A stretch of 64,000 nt of DNA. Origin: CAVLDP01 sp963661945. GTDB lineage: Bacteria; Bacillota; Clostridia; Lachnospirales; Lachnospiraceae. The stretch covers positions 1 through 64,000 of the forward strand of contig CAVLDP010000004.1 in assembly GCA_963661945.1 (NCBI GenBank), in the 5' to 3' direction. Every line of letters begins with the position of its first letter. Position 1 is the stretch's first letter. The position numbers and the translations under genes are program-made. Below, piece by piece: positions 52,502 through 61,281 of this stretch. Below the pieces are notes generated by a model. The model was not told where the DNA came from and made no database searches. It saw only the letters and a program-made list of their open reading frames with translations.

Positions 52502-53725
52502 TTATGATCTGTAATCTGCATTAATGGATACATATTCATGTGTCAAATCGCATCCCCAGGCTGTTGCTTCAGCGTCTCCCATCTTCATATCGCAGATACA
52601 AGTAACCGCATCTGCAGATAGTACGTGCGTCGCAAGTTCTTCATCAAAGGACAGAAGCACGCCATCCTTAGCTGTAAGGATCGTGCCATTTACGCTTGTA
52701 AGAGTAATATCCACTCTCGACGGATCAAAATCCACTCCTGCATAACCAAGTGCACATAGGATTCTGCCACAATTCGCATCATGGCCATAGATTGCAGCCT
52801 TGGTTAGGGATGATGTAATCACGGATTTACTTAAGATCTTAGCCTCCTCTACGCTTGCAGCATGAAGAACCTGAACTTCGAATAATGCCGTCGCACCTTC
52901 TCCATCTCCTGCCATCATTTTGGCCAGCGTACGATTCACTTCCATAAGAGCCTCTACGAAGAGGTCGAAATCCACGCCCTCTGACGTAATCAGCTCATTT
53001 CCTGCAAGACCATTCGCAAGCAGAAGACAGGTATCATTCGTCGAAGTATCTCCGTCAACAGAAATCATATTATAGGTATCATCCACAGTCTTACTCAGTG
53101 CAAGCTGCAGCATCTCATGAGAAATGGCACAATCTGTCGTCACAAAAGATAACATCGTGCACATATTCGGATGAATCATACCAGAGCCCTTACACATACC
53201 TCCAATTGTGACTGTCTTCCCCGATAATTCAATCGTGACAGCACATTCCTTTGGCTTGGTATCTGTCGTCATAATCGCTCTTGCCGCAAGGTTTGCCGCC
53301 TCTCTGGTGTCAGAGAGATTTCCTGCCATTGCCTCTATGCCAGATTCAATACGATCCATCGGAAGCTGCATACCAATCACACCAGTAGATGCAACAAGAG
53401 TTGTCCCCTCTGGGATGGACAGTTCCTTTGATACCTTCTCAGAAGTCTTCCTGCAATAGGAGAAGCCCTCTTCACCAGTACATGCATTGGCAATTCCTGC
53501 ATTGCAGACAATCGCATATACATCCCGTCCAGAATCCACAACTTCTCGATCAAAGAGAACCGGTGCAGCCTTTACAACATTTCTGGTAAATGTACCTGCT
53601 GCCTTACATGGTGCCTCTGAACGAACAAGCGCCATATCATCTCGATCCTTATACTTAATCCCTGCCGCAGTATGCGAAGCCAAAAAGCCTGCTGGAGCTG
53701 TCACTCCACCATCAATAATCTTCAT
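52502..53725 (-). CDS. argJ: Bifunctional ornithine acetyltransferase / N-acetylglutamate synthase
   Basis: Recycles the acetyl group from acetylornithine to glutamate. 407 residues, self-cleaving at the conserved Thr in DGEGATALFEV (about 185-190), giving alpha and beta chains. STGVIGMQLP near residue 110 forms the oxyanion loop. Second enzyme of the arg unit, 12 bases before argB and AGGAGG before its ATG. As argJ is present, the cyclic pathway is used. Confidence 0.96.
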   Translation of the reverse strand: MKIIDGGVTAPAGFLASHTAAGIKYKDRDDMALVRSEAPCKAAGTFTRNVVKAAPVLFDREVVDSGRDVYAIVCNAGIANACTGEEGFSYCRKTSEKVSKELSIPEGTTLVASTGVIGMQLPMDRIESGIEAMAGNLSDTREAANLAARAIMTTDTKPKECAVTIELSGKTVTIGGMCKGSGMIHPNMCTMLSFVTTDCAISHEMLQLALSKTVDDTYNMISVDGDTSTNDTCLLLANGLAGNELITSEGVDFDLFVEALMEVNRTLAKMMAGDGEGATALFEVQVLHAASVEEAKILSKSVITSSLTKAAIYGHDANCGRILCALGYAGVDFDPSRVDITLTSVNGTILTAKDGVLLSFDEELATHVLSADAVTCICDMKMGDAEATAWGCDLTHEYVSINADYRS

Positions 53726-53737
53726 TCTTTTATCCTC

Positions 53738-54190
53738 CTATTGATTGAAGCGGGTAATATTTTCCTCATTCAAAATGAAGTCATACGTGTTCAAGTCCTC
53801 ACGAATGGTCCAACCCTCTCCATTCCAAAACTGATTACCAATCTCATTGTCCTTGAAGGCCACAAGACTAATCTTATTTACCTGTTCTTCCTGCAAGATT
53901 CGCATGGCATAGGTCACCATCTTCTTGCCAATACCTCGCCGTCTCATATCCTCTCGTACGCATACGTGATAGAAGCAGGCCCTTCTGCTGTCATGACCGC
54001 ATAGGATTGAGCCAACAATCTCTCCATCCACCTCTGCCACAACCGAATTGCCTGGGTTTCGGGTGAGAAAGCGCTTCACTCCTTCATAGGAATCATCGAT
54101 GCTTCGGATTGCAAATTTATGAATATGCATCCAAAGATCATGTACCTCTTCAAAATCCTCTATTGTCATGGTACGCACTTTTACGTCCAT
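53738..54190 (-). CDS. GNAT acetyltransferase inside the arginine unit
   Basis: 150 residues. RimI-like GNAT: VRTMTIEDFEEVHDLW, VVAEVDGEIVGSILCG, and the acetyl-CoA loop VREDMRRRGIGKKMV, followed by FWNGEGWTIRED. It lies 18 bases after argC and 12 bases before argJ, so it is in the same transcript. It could be an unrecognised N-acetylglutamate synthase or a protein acetyltransferase; sequence alone does not decide. Confidence 0.85.
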   Translation of the reverse strand: MDVKVRTMTIEDFEEVHDLWMHIHKFAIRSIDDSYEGVKRFLTRNPGNSVVAEVDGEIVGSILCGHDSRRACFYHVCVREDMRRRGIGKKMVTYAMRILQEEQVNKISLVAFKDNEIGNQFWNGEGWTIREDLNTYDFILNEENITRFNQ

Positions 54191-54208
54191 TATTATCTCC
54201 CTCTATTT

Positions 54209-55276
54209 CTATGGGAACATAGGAACCAAATTCAGTCCCTCAGTTTCCTCAAATCCACAAATCAAATTCATATTCTGAACTGCCTGTCCAGCGGCTCCCT
54301 TTACTAAGTTATCAAGGGCGCCCATCATAACAACTCTGTTCGTTCTCTTATCAATCTTGAAATTCACATCGACAAAATTGCTTCCTTCGACCCATTTGGT
54401 CTCTGGGCAGACATCAGGCGGCAACACGCGAACAAACTTCTCATCCTTATAATACTTCTCGTAGGCAGCTCGCAGCATCTCCTCAGTAGGATAGCCGATG
54501 CTTCCATCTGGAAGAGGTACCTTCTTCAGTGATGCGTATTCTGTGGCAAGTATGCCTCGGTTCATTGGCGATAAGTGCGGGGTAAATGAAACCATAATCT
54601 CTTCTCCTGCCGCATATCCAAGCTGCTCTTCGATCTCCGGTGTATGCCTATGGCTTGTCACACCATATGCCTTCATATTCTCATTGACCTCACAATAGAG
54701 ATTAGGAAGTTTGGCACCACGTCCTGCTCCAGTCGTACCACTCTTGGCATCGATAATCAAAGTATTAGCGTCAATATATCCTTCCTTCACTAGTGGATAA
54801 GCTGTCAGAATGGAGCAAGTGGTATAACAACCAGGATTTGCAACCAGGCGAGTCTTCTTGATTTCCTCACGATTCACTTCACAGAGGCCATATACAGCCT
54901 GTGAAATCAGTTCTGGCGACTTGTGCTCAATCTTATACCATTCTTCATATGTCTTAACATCCTTGATACGATAATCCGCAGATAGATCAATTACCTTGAC
55001 CTTGGACAAGATCTCCTCGGTAAGTACTCCTGCAAGATAGCCCTGTGGCGTTGCTGTGAAGATAACATCCACTTTCTCTGCAAGCTCAGCCATATTGTCA
55101 TCAAGGCACTTCGCATCTACAAGTTCAAACATATTACGATAAATGTCCGCATAATTCTCATCTACATAACTACGCGAGCCATACCATTTAATCTCTGCTT
55201 CCTTATGATTAAGTAGGATTCGAACCAGCTCTGCTCCTGCATAACCAGTTGAACCAATAATTCCAATTCTGACCAT
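54209..55276 (-). CDS. argC: N-acetyl-gamma-glutamyl-phosphate reductase
   Basis: NADPH-dependent reduction of N-acetylglutamyl phosphate. 355 residues from the ATG at 55276: NADP-binding VRIGIIGSTGYAGAELVR, catalytic Cys in VANPGCYTTCSIL, and GTTGAGRGAK. GGAAGGA lies nine bases upstream; an ATG at 55303 adds nine unlikely residues. First gene of the arg unit argC-GNAT-argJ-argB-argD and divergent from argG. Confidence 0.96.
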   Translation of the reverse strand: MVRIGIIGSTGYAGAELVRILLNHKEAEIKWYGSRSYVDENYADIYRNMFELVDAKCLDDNMAELAEKVDVIFTATPQGYLAGVLTEEILSKVKVIDLSADYRIKDVKTYEEWYKIEHKSPELISQAVYGLCEVNREEIKKTRLVANPGCYTTCSILTAYPLVKEGYIDANTLIIDAKSGTTGAGRGAKLPNLYCEVNENMKAYGVTSHRHTPEIEEQLGYAAGEEIMVSFTPHLSPMNRGILATEYASLKKVPLPDGSIGYPTEEMLRAAYEKYYKDEKFVRVLPPDVCPETKWVEGSNFVDVNFKIDKRTNRVVMMGALDNLVKGAAGQAVQNMNLICGFEETEGLNLVPMFP

Positions 55277-55360
55277 ACTTATGTCCTTCCATATTCTTCT
55301 CAAAACTCACTGAATCAAGTATAACCTTCTTTATATAAAGATGAAAGTCTTATCATTTTC

Positions 55361-55440
55361 TGAATATTTGTATTCACGTTACTGCATAATTATACATATA
55401 CACCCTAGCGTTTTCAACGGTATATTGCATAATAAATGTA
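55361..55440. promoter_or_regulatory. Cluster of ARG-box-like operators between argC and argG
   Basis: TGAATATTTGTATTCA (55361-55376) has perfect TGAAT/ATTCA arms as in ArgR/AhrC boxes. Two weaker matches follow, TGCATAATTATACATA (55383-55398, centre 22 bases away, i.e. two helical turns) and TTGCATAATAAATGTA (55425-55440). They lie between the divergent argC and argG genes and probably mediate arginine repression. Confidence 0.7.
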
Positions 55441-55473
55441 ACTTTTATTCACTTCTATTGTATATTTTTTCAC

Positions 55474-55502
55474 TTGCACCAGTAATAGAAATAGGATATA
55501 TT
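55474..55502 (+). promoter_or_regulatory. Promoter of argG
   Basis: TTGCAC (55474-55479), 17 bases, TATATT (55497-55502), 51 bases upstream of the ATG. A possible argC promoter on the other strand (TTTCAT, 17 bases, TATACT at 55320-55325) is weaker. Confidence 0.7.
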
Positions 55503-55553
55503 GTTGCAAGAAGGTTTTTCCAAAAAGAAAAGCAAACAGAAAGGAAAGAGATT

Positions 55554-56780
55554 ATGAAAGAGAAGGTTGTACTTGCCTATTCTGGCGGACTGGATACTAC
55601 TGCTATTATCCCTTGGCTCAAGGAAACTTATGACTATGATGTCATCTGCTGCTGCATCGATTGCGGACAGGGAGAGGAATTAGACGGACTGGAAGAGAGA
55701 GCCAAGCTGTCTGGCGCATCCAAGCTCTATATCGAAGATATCGTCGATGAATTCTGTGACGACTATATCATGCCTTGCGTACAGGCTGGTGCCATCTATG
55801 AGCACAAATACTTAATGGGAACTGCTATGGCACGTCCTGGTATTGCCAAGCGCCTTGTAGAGATTGCTCGTAAGGAAGAAGCCGTTGCAATCTGTCACGG
55901 CGCAACAGGTAAGGGCAATGATCAGATTCGTTTTGAGCTTGGCATCAAGGCTTTAGCTCCAGATATCAAGGTTATTGCACCATGGAGAGATGACAGATGG
56001 GGCATGGATTCCCGTGAAGCAGAGATTGAATATTGTCATGCTCATGGCATTGATCTACCATTTGGCACAGATCAGTCCTACAGCCGCGACCGAAACCTGT
56101 GGCATATCAGTCACGAAGGCCTGGAGCTTGAGGATCCTGCCAATGAGCCAAATTACGACCATATGCTGGTCCTTGGTGTTACTCCTGAAAAGGCTCCAGA
56201 TCAGGGCGAATACGTCACTATCACCTTCGAGAAGGGTGTTCCAACCTCTGTAAATGGTAAGGAAATGAAGGTCTCAGATATCATCCGAGAGCTTAATGCC
56301 TTAGGTGGCAAGCACGGAATTGGTATCGTCGACATCGTAGAGAACCGTGTAGTCGGCATGAAGAGTCGTGGCGTCTATGAGACACCGGGCGGAACCATTC
56401 TTATGGAAGCTCATGATCAGCTCGAGGAGCTTATCTTAGATCGTGACACCTTAGCTTATAAGAAGGATGTTGGATCAAAGCTGGCTTCTGTTGTATACGA
56501 AGGTAAATGGTTTACCCCACTACGCGAGGCCCTGTCTGCATTCGTTACCTCTACCCAGGAATATGTCACTGGCGAAGTTAAGTTCAAGCTCTACAAAGGC
56601 AATATCATCAAGGCTGGAACCACTTCTCCATATTCTCTCTACTCTGAGTCACTGGCATCCTTCACAACTGGTGATATGTATGACCACCACGATGCAGAAG
56701 GCTTCATCACCTTATGGGGACTTCCACTGAAGGTTCGCGCCATGAAGCTAAACGAACTCAAGAAAGATAATACAAAGTAA
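55554..56780 (+). CDS. argG: Argininosuccinate synthase
   Basis: Joins citrulline and aspartate with ATP. 408 residues from the ATG at 55554, which has AGGAAAG upstream and gives the normal MKEKVVLAYSGGLDT P-loop start. The frame is open to 55341, but that part overlaps the operators and promoter and has no family likeness. Other motifs: CHGATGKGNDQIRFE, SYSRDRNLWHIS, and MKSRGVYETPGGTIL. Single gene; argH is not in the window. Confidence 0.97.
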   Translation: MKEKVVLAYSGGLDTTAIIPWLKETYDYDVICCCIDCGQGEELDGLEERAKLSGASKLYIEDIVDEFCDDYIMPCVQAGAIYEHKYLMGTAMARPGIAKRLVEIARKEEAVAICHGATGKGNDQIRFELGIKALAPDIKVIAPWRDDRWGMDSREAEIEYCHAHGIDLPFGTDQSYSRDRNLWHISHEGLELEDPANEPNYDHMLVLGVTPEKAPDQGEYVTITFEKGVPTSVNGKEMKVSDIIRELNALGGKHGIGIVDIVENRVVGMKSRGVYETPGGTILMEAHDQLEELILDRDTLAYKKDVGSKLASVVYEGKWFTPLREALSAFVTSTQEYVTGEVKFKLYKGNIIKAGTTSPYSLYSESLASFTTGDMYDHHDAEGFITLWGLPLKVRAMKLNELKKDNTK

Positions 56781-56804
56781 GATTTTCTATAAATCTATAC
56801 ATAT

Positions 56805-56844
56805 AAACCCCTCCAATTGACCTAATCAGTAGGAGGGGTTTTAT
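56805..56844. terminator. Terminator of argG, shared with the TSUP unit
   Basis: A perfect 10-bp stem (AAACCCCTCC at 56805-56814 with GGAGGGGTTT at 56832-56841) followed by T on the plus strand; the minus strand also carries T after the stem. The loop of 17 bases can form a small inner CCTA/TAGG pair. Confidence 0.82.
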
Positions 56845-56857
56845 TATTTCTATAAAA

Positions 56858-57574
56858 TTACAGATTCATGGCAATTAATGCAATGCCCGAGAATACAATT
56901 GCTACTATAACAATCTTCTTTACGATTCTCTCATCTAGAATATTACTGCTCTTCATACCTAGGAAAAGGCCAAGAAGCATAAATGGAAGCAAGATTACTA
57001 CCTGCCTTAGGACTTCTCCTGTAATGATTCCACAGATAGAATAATTTATAATGCGACAGGTATTCTCCAGAAAGAAGATAAAGCCCATGTTGGCCTTAAG
57101 AGCCTTGGTATCTCCGGTAAGCCTGCTGATGTAGGCACCAAGAATCACCCCAATGCCAAATAGTCCACAGAGAAGGCCTGCCAGGATTCCTGTAATAAGA
57201 AATCCCACCTTGGACCTCTTTATTTCCTTGGGATGAGACTCTCGATAGAACATCTCAAGCCCTATAAGAATAATAATGATTCCGAAAATCACCTTGATCA
57301 AGGATGAATCCAGTCTCTTAAGCAGGAGTGCTCCAGGAATTCCCGATAGGACAAGAATCGAAGCAAGCGGAAGTGCCATCTTATAATCAATCTTATCTCG
57401 ATGTCGAAAGGCAAGAATCGCATTGGTAGGATAGCCTACCACAAGTTCCACCGGGGTAATCAGGGAATTCGCCTGACCAAAGCTTAAGATTGACTGAAAA
57501 ACAAGAGTATTTGCAAAGCCGCATAAACCCTTTACAAAAAATGCCGCAAGCGTTGCTGCAATCCAATAAAACAT
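56858..57574 (-). CDS. TSUP-family membrane transporter (TauE/SafE-like)
   Basis: 238 residues, about eight hydrophobic helices, with the family features FFVKGLCGFANTLVF near the start and GLLCGLFGIGVILGAYIS in the repeat half. Related proteins export sulfite, sulfoacetate or other small organic acids. It is encoded 25 bases after the Lon-like ATPase gene on the same strand and may be co-transcribed; a functional link is not evident. Confidence 0.85.
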   Translation of the reverse strand: MFYWIAATLAAFFVKGLCGFANTLVFQSILSFGQANSLITPVELVVGYPTNAILAFRHRDKIDYKMALPLASILVLSGIPGALLLKRLDSSLIKVIFGIIIILIGLEMFYRESHPKEIKRSKVGFLITGILAGLLCGLFGIGVILGAYISRLTGDTKALKANMGFIFFLENTCRIINYSICGIITGEVLRQVVILLPFMLLGLFLGMKSSNILDERIVKKIVIVAIVFSGIALIAMNL

Positions 57575-57599
57575 CTCAAAAATTCCATTCTAAAAAATA

Positions 57600-59093
57600 C
57601 TAGCTCACCTGGATTAGAGACCGTATCATCTCCGGTGTAAATACTACGCTCTTCTTACCATCAACCTCAATCTGATAGAGGGCATTTGCTGCAATATGCT
57701 CTGCAGCCTGCTCAATATCTCGAATTCCAGAGGTATCTCGGTAGAGCTCCATAAGTGTATCGAGGGCATCCTCTGAAAGTTGAATCTCCTCTTCTCTAAG
57801 TCCCATTCTCTTAACCACCTTAGGAAGGGCGAATTCGCGAAAGATAACCTTCTTCTCCTCAACACTATAATCCGGAAGTTCAATCACTGCAAAACGAGAA
57901 AGCAGCGGTGCAGAAATCGCTTTCTTATCATTGGCTGTCGCAATTGGATAGACACCGGAGGTTGGAATATTACATTCCATATAATTATCCGTAAAGCCAA
58001 GATTATCTAGAAGAGTAAGCAGTACATCTGCAGGATTGCCATTTCCCTTGCCTGCGCATGCCTTATCAAGCTCATTGATAATGAACACAAGATTACTGCT
58101 CTCTGCATTCGCAAAGGCCTCCATAATAAGCCCTGGCTTCGCATTCGAATAAATTCGTGATGATCCTGTCAGCTGCTCTGGATCATTAATCGAACTCATC
58201 TCAAGAGTTGTCCAGGACATCTTCAGAATTCTGGCAACTGCGTAGGCAATCTGAGACTTACCGGTTCCAGCCGGTCCAATAAGGAGAATGCCATAAGCCG
58301 GCAGAGTATGCGTCCGGTTCATCTGTATAATTGTCTCTATAATACGCTGCTTCACCGTCTCAAGTCCGAAGAGCTCCTCGTCCAGAATCCGCCTAGCCTC
58401 TACAGGATCAATTGGTGGAAAATTGGTCTGCTTCCAATTGATATTCATCATAATAGAGAGCGCCCTCTGAGCATGTCGCCTCTCCTCAGGAGTGACTTCA
58501 CTGGACCGGGCAACAGCCAGATTTCTTCTGGCCCAGATTCGAATATTCTCCGGCAAAGTAGCACCCGCACAGGTCATATAATCTGAGATAGACTGGAGGC
58601 TGGTAAGCTTCATACCATCTCCATCCTCTATAGAATCCTCGTCTGTCTGTCCTTCTTCTGGAATATCGCTTAAGAAAAGACGCTCTATCATAAACTGCAG
58701 GAAGCCATCCTCTGCAGAGAGCTTGGCTCCCCGCATAGCAACTCCCGTTTCTTTGATCTTGTAGACACGGTACCCATCCTCTGCATTAAATCCAGACAAG
58801 CGAACCGTAATATGATTCTCTCCAAGCCACCGAATCAGAGCCTCGAATCTGGCATCACAGGAAATGATATCCGAAGCAAGAACTCCTTCATCCATCTGAA
58901 AGTCAAAATAAGCTCCTTTTAGAGGGCTTGAGAACATACCAGAAGCATGATGAGGCCATTCCTTCTTCGTATTATCAATGATAAGAATTGGATTCTCCTT
59001 ATCTGCATAATTCTTGCTGGATTGAAAGAGCTGAAAACTCCCCTGCTTCTCTTCAACAAGATTCTCTTCTTCACTAAAATCAAATACTGGCAT
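57600..59093 (-). CDS. Lon-like AAA+ ATPase without protease domain
   Basis: 497 residues. The first 190 (acidic start, then strands such as GAYFDFQMDEG) match no family I know. From about 230 a Lon-type AAA+ module follows: ARRILDEELFGLETVKQRI, Walker A GPAGTGKS (273-280), the DPEQLTGSSRIYSNAKPGLIMEA segment that corresponds to the Lon pore region, a Walker B reading FIINELDKA with Asn340 where Asp is usual and Glu341 kept, sensor 1 in IATANDK, Arg finger R400 in LLSRF and sensor 2 R458 in SGIRDIEQ. The protein ends right after the lid, so there is no S16 Ser-Lys protease. It probably remodels a partner; the upstream CNBD-like protein (28 bases apart) is the obvious candidate. Confidence 0.85.
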   Translation of the reverse strand: MPVFDFSEEENLVEEKQGSFQLFQSSKNYADKENPILIIDNTKKEWPHHASGMFSSPLKGAYFDFQMDEGVLASDIISCDARFEALIRWLGENHITVRLSGFNAEDGYRVYKIKETGVAMRGAKLSAEDGFLQFMIERLFLSDIPEEGQTDEDSIEDGDGMKLTSLQSISDYMTCAGATLPENIRIWARRNLAVARSSEVTPEERRHAQRALSIMMNINWKQTNFPPIDPVEARRILDEELFGLETVKQRIIETIIQMNRTHTLPAYGILLIGPAGTGKSQIAYAVARILKMSWTTLEMSSINDPEQLTGSSRIYSNAKPGLIMEAFANAESSNLVFIINELDKACAGKGNGNPADVLLTLLDNLGFTDNYMECNIPTSGVYPIATANDKKAISAPLLSRFAVIELPDYSVEEKKVIFREFALPKVVKRMGLREEEIQLSEDALDTLMELYRDTSGIRDIEQAAEHIAANALYQIEVDGKKSVVFTPEMIRSLIQVS

Positions 59094-59121
59094 ATTCTTC
59101 TTCCAATCTAATGTCTATCGC

Positions 59122-61236
59122 CTACTTCTGTAGGAATTCCAACTGTTCTGTCACTTCTGCAGGCACCTGTCCACCAGAAGATTCTATCCTCTTCATAAGA
59201 AGCATCACAGGATGTGCCTTCTGCTTGGCCTGATTCTCATGGCTATGAATAATCTCTGCGTACTGTGGGTTGCTTGATACGCGCTGTCTAACCTCCTTTT
59301 CAAAAGGACAGTAGCGGAATAGAATCCCACGCGCCACCTTGTTCATAACAGGAGAACCATTACTCTCTGCAGTCATATATACCACATAATCTGCCACAAA
59401 GGCCTTCTTCAAATTATTGCCAACCTTCTTCAGCGCGCTCTTAATCTTCTCCTTGTTCTCAGCAGAAATAGCATGATTCTTGCGGTAGCACTGAATGTAA
59501 TCATTATATTCTGAGGTAAGAGATGGATCTGTAACATCCGACCAATGAATTCCCTGGATGGTCTTACACATCTCCCAACGATACTCACCACAAACAGACA
59601 CAAGGGCCTTATTCACATCTTCAATCATGAAGATTGGAAGCACCATACGTCCTGGCGTTCCACGATCCTTACCGTCGATTTCCTGCCAGAGGCTCATACG
59701 GCTTCCTACATTTGGCATAAGAATCATATATGGCAGAATCTCCTTCTGAACTGCAAAGTGCGCAATCTGAAGATCCTCGTTATTATAATCTCTCTCCCGG
59801 TAGAAGATGGAATAATCAATAGATCTAATCTTATCTAGTTCGCTATGTAAAACATCCGGTGATAAGAAGGCACGGTCTAGTGGTCTTAATACATTCTGCT
59901 CATCAAAGACAGGCTGAAAGGTTGTAATTCGGCCAAAGGTCATACGATTACCAAGCGTACACATATTGTTAAGCTCAAATCGCACCTTATTCATATTGTC
60001 AGTAAGAAGAGCTTTGTATTCCTCTTCTGTAATGTCACCATTATTCTTCTCTTCCCGAAGTGCTGCCGGATAGTCCATATCGAATTCATTTCTGGAAGGC
60101 TGCACCTTGCCCTCATAGATGAGTTGAAGCCACTCATACATAGTCAGGACCTGTCCCTTAGGATCACCAAGATACTCTCTTGCAATTCTGTAGAGTTCCC
60201 CAGTATACTTCTTGCCTGCCAGCTCCTCATCCAAGAAGCCAAACATTAGGAACATCTTGACCTCAATCGGAAGCTCCGCTGGATTCTCCGTCGCCTTAAA
60301 AAAGGCTCCTTCATAAATCTTGTAGAACTTGGATGTAATAGACCGTCTCAAGAGACGAAGTTCATCCGAGGTCTCGCTCCTGTCGCTATGCGCCTTGTAT
60401 GAAGTGATAAGCTTCCTCGTCTCGGACACTGTATCTCCGTCCACGCCTGCATAGATTAAGATGGTATCCATAGCGTTCGTGATCTCAGGAATATCATCGC
60501 TTCCGCCCTGGTTCTGGCTTCGAACGGCATTGGCCTTCGTCTCAACCATCACGCGGGCTGCGTGAAATCCTCTGGCCTCTTCTTTAAGATCCATGCGATA
60601 CTGACGATATGCATCCGCTTCATCTATCACATGACCTGCAAACTGTACACAAGTAAGGGCAACACCAACAGAGATTTCTCCCCCTTTGGAATAGAAGTAC
60701 TTGGTTAGGAATTCATCCTGCTTCACAATTGCATGGATAAAATCCACCTCCCACTTTGGAATATAATCTTCCTCTGGTGGCGGAGCGATTGTCTCTAGTT
60801 CCGGAAATGTCTCTGGCTCTTCTCCAATCAGCTTGCAATACATAGGATACTCTTCCATCTGTCCGCGAAGCCTATTATAGTCCTCACCAGCAAGCTCCTT
60901 CTGCCTCTCATATCCACCGTAGAAGTCCTGCGCCATCTTCACCATACGTGAAGTTAGAAGGCCAGTAATCTTGGGATTTGCCAGCATTACCTTGCCGATA
61001 TCTTCGCTCTCCTGGTAGGAATACTGGAAGACTGTACAAGCCTCCTTAATCTCATAGGAGAATACATACTCCTGTGAAGGAAGTTCAAAGGCTCCTATCA
61101 TACTACCAGAAGGCATGGCCATCTCAATCTCACCATCTGTCACATAGACCGTTCCCTTAAGAACAATCTCGAGAGTCTTCACGATGTCTCCAGCCCTATG
61201 TAGTGTCTGTCCTTTTTCTAAATTAATCATACCCAT
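59122..61236 (-). CDS. 704-residue protein with N-terminal cyclic-nucleotide-binding-like domain
   Basis: Residues about 5-110 have the beta-roll pattern of Crp/CNBD domains (KGQTLHRAGDIVKTLEIVLKG, then G-SMIGAFEL and YEIKEACTVFQY). The phosphate-binding cassette lacks the usual Glu and Arg, so cAMP binding is doubtful. No helix-turn-helix follows. The remaining 590 residues are largely helical and charged, with stretches such as VALTCVQFAGHVIDEADAY, YMILMPNVGSRMSLW and VVYMTAESNGSPVMNK; I do not recognise them, although large 'Crp/Fnr-like' proteins of this size are familiar from Lachnospiraceae. It lies 45 bases after ligA and 28 before the Lon-like ATPase, indicating a functional pair. Cytoplasmic, no signal peptide. 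Confidence 0.75.
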   Translation of the reverse strand: MGMINLEKGQTLHRAGDIVKTLEIVLKGTVYVTDGEIEMAMPSGSMIGAFELPSQEYVFSYEIKEACTVFQYSYQESEDIGKVMLANPKITGLLTSRMVKMAQDFYGGYERQKELAGEDYNRLRGQMEEYPMYCKLIGEEPETFPELETIAPPPEEDYIPKWEVDFIHAIVKQDEFLTKYFYSKGGEISVGVALTCVQFAGHVIDEADAYRQYRMDLKEEARGFHAARVMVETKANAVRSQNQGGSDDIPEITNAMDTILIYAGVDGDTVSETRKLITSYKAHSDRSETSDELRLLRRSITSKFYKIYEGAFFKATENPAELPIEVKMFLMFGFLDEELAGKKYTGELYRIAREYLGDPKGQVLTMYEWLQLIYEGKVQPSRNEFDMDYPAALREEKNNGDITEEEYKALLTDNMNKVRFELNNMCTLGNRMTFGRITTFQPVFDEQNVLRPLDRAFLSPDVLHSELDKIRSIDYSIFYRERDYNNEDLQIAHFAVQKEILPYMILMPNVGSRMSLWQEIDGKDRGTPGRMVLPIFMIEDVNKALVSVCGEYRWEMCKTIQGIHWSDVTDPSLTSEYNDYIQCYRKNHAISAENKEKIKSALKKVGNNLKKAFVADYVVYMTAESNGSPVMNKVARGILFRYCPFEKEVRQRVSSNPQYAEIIHSHENQAKQKAHPVMLLMKRIESSGGQVPAEVTEQLEFLQK

Positions 61237-61281
61237 GCTATGATCCTCGCGTATCCTTCTACTATGTCAATCCACAAGCTT

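Noticed and set aside
55341..55553. N-terminal extension of argG (70 codons)
   Set aside because: It spans the operators and promoter, shows no family similarity, and the internal ATG has the canonical ASS start and ribosome-binding site.
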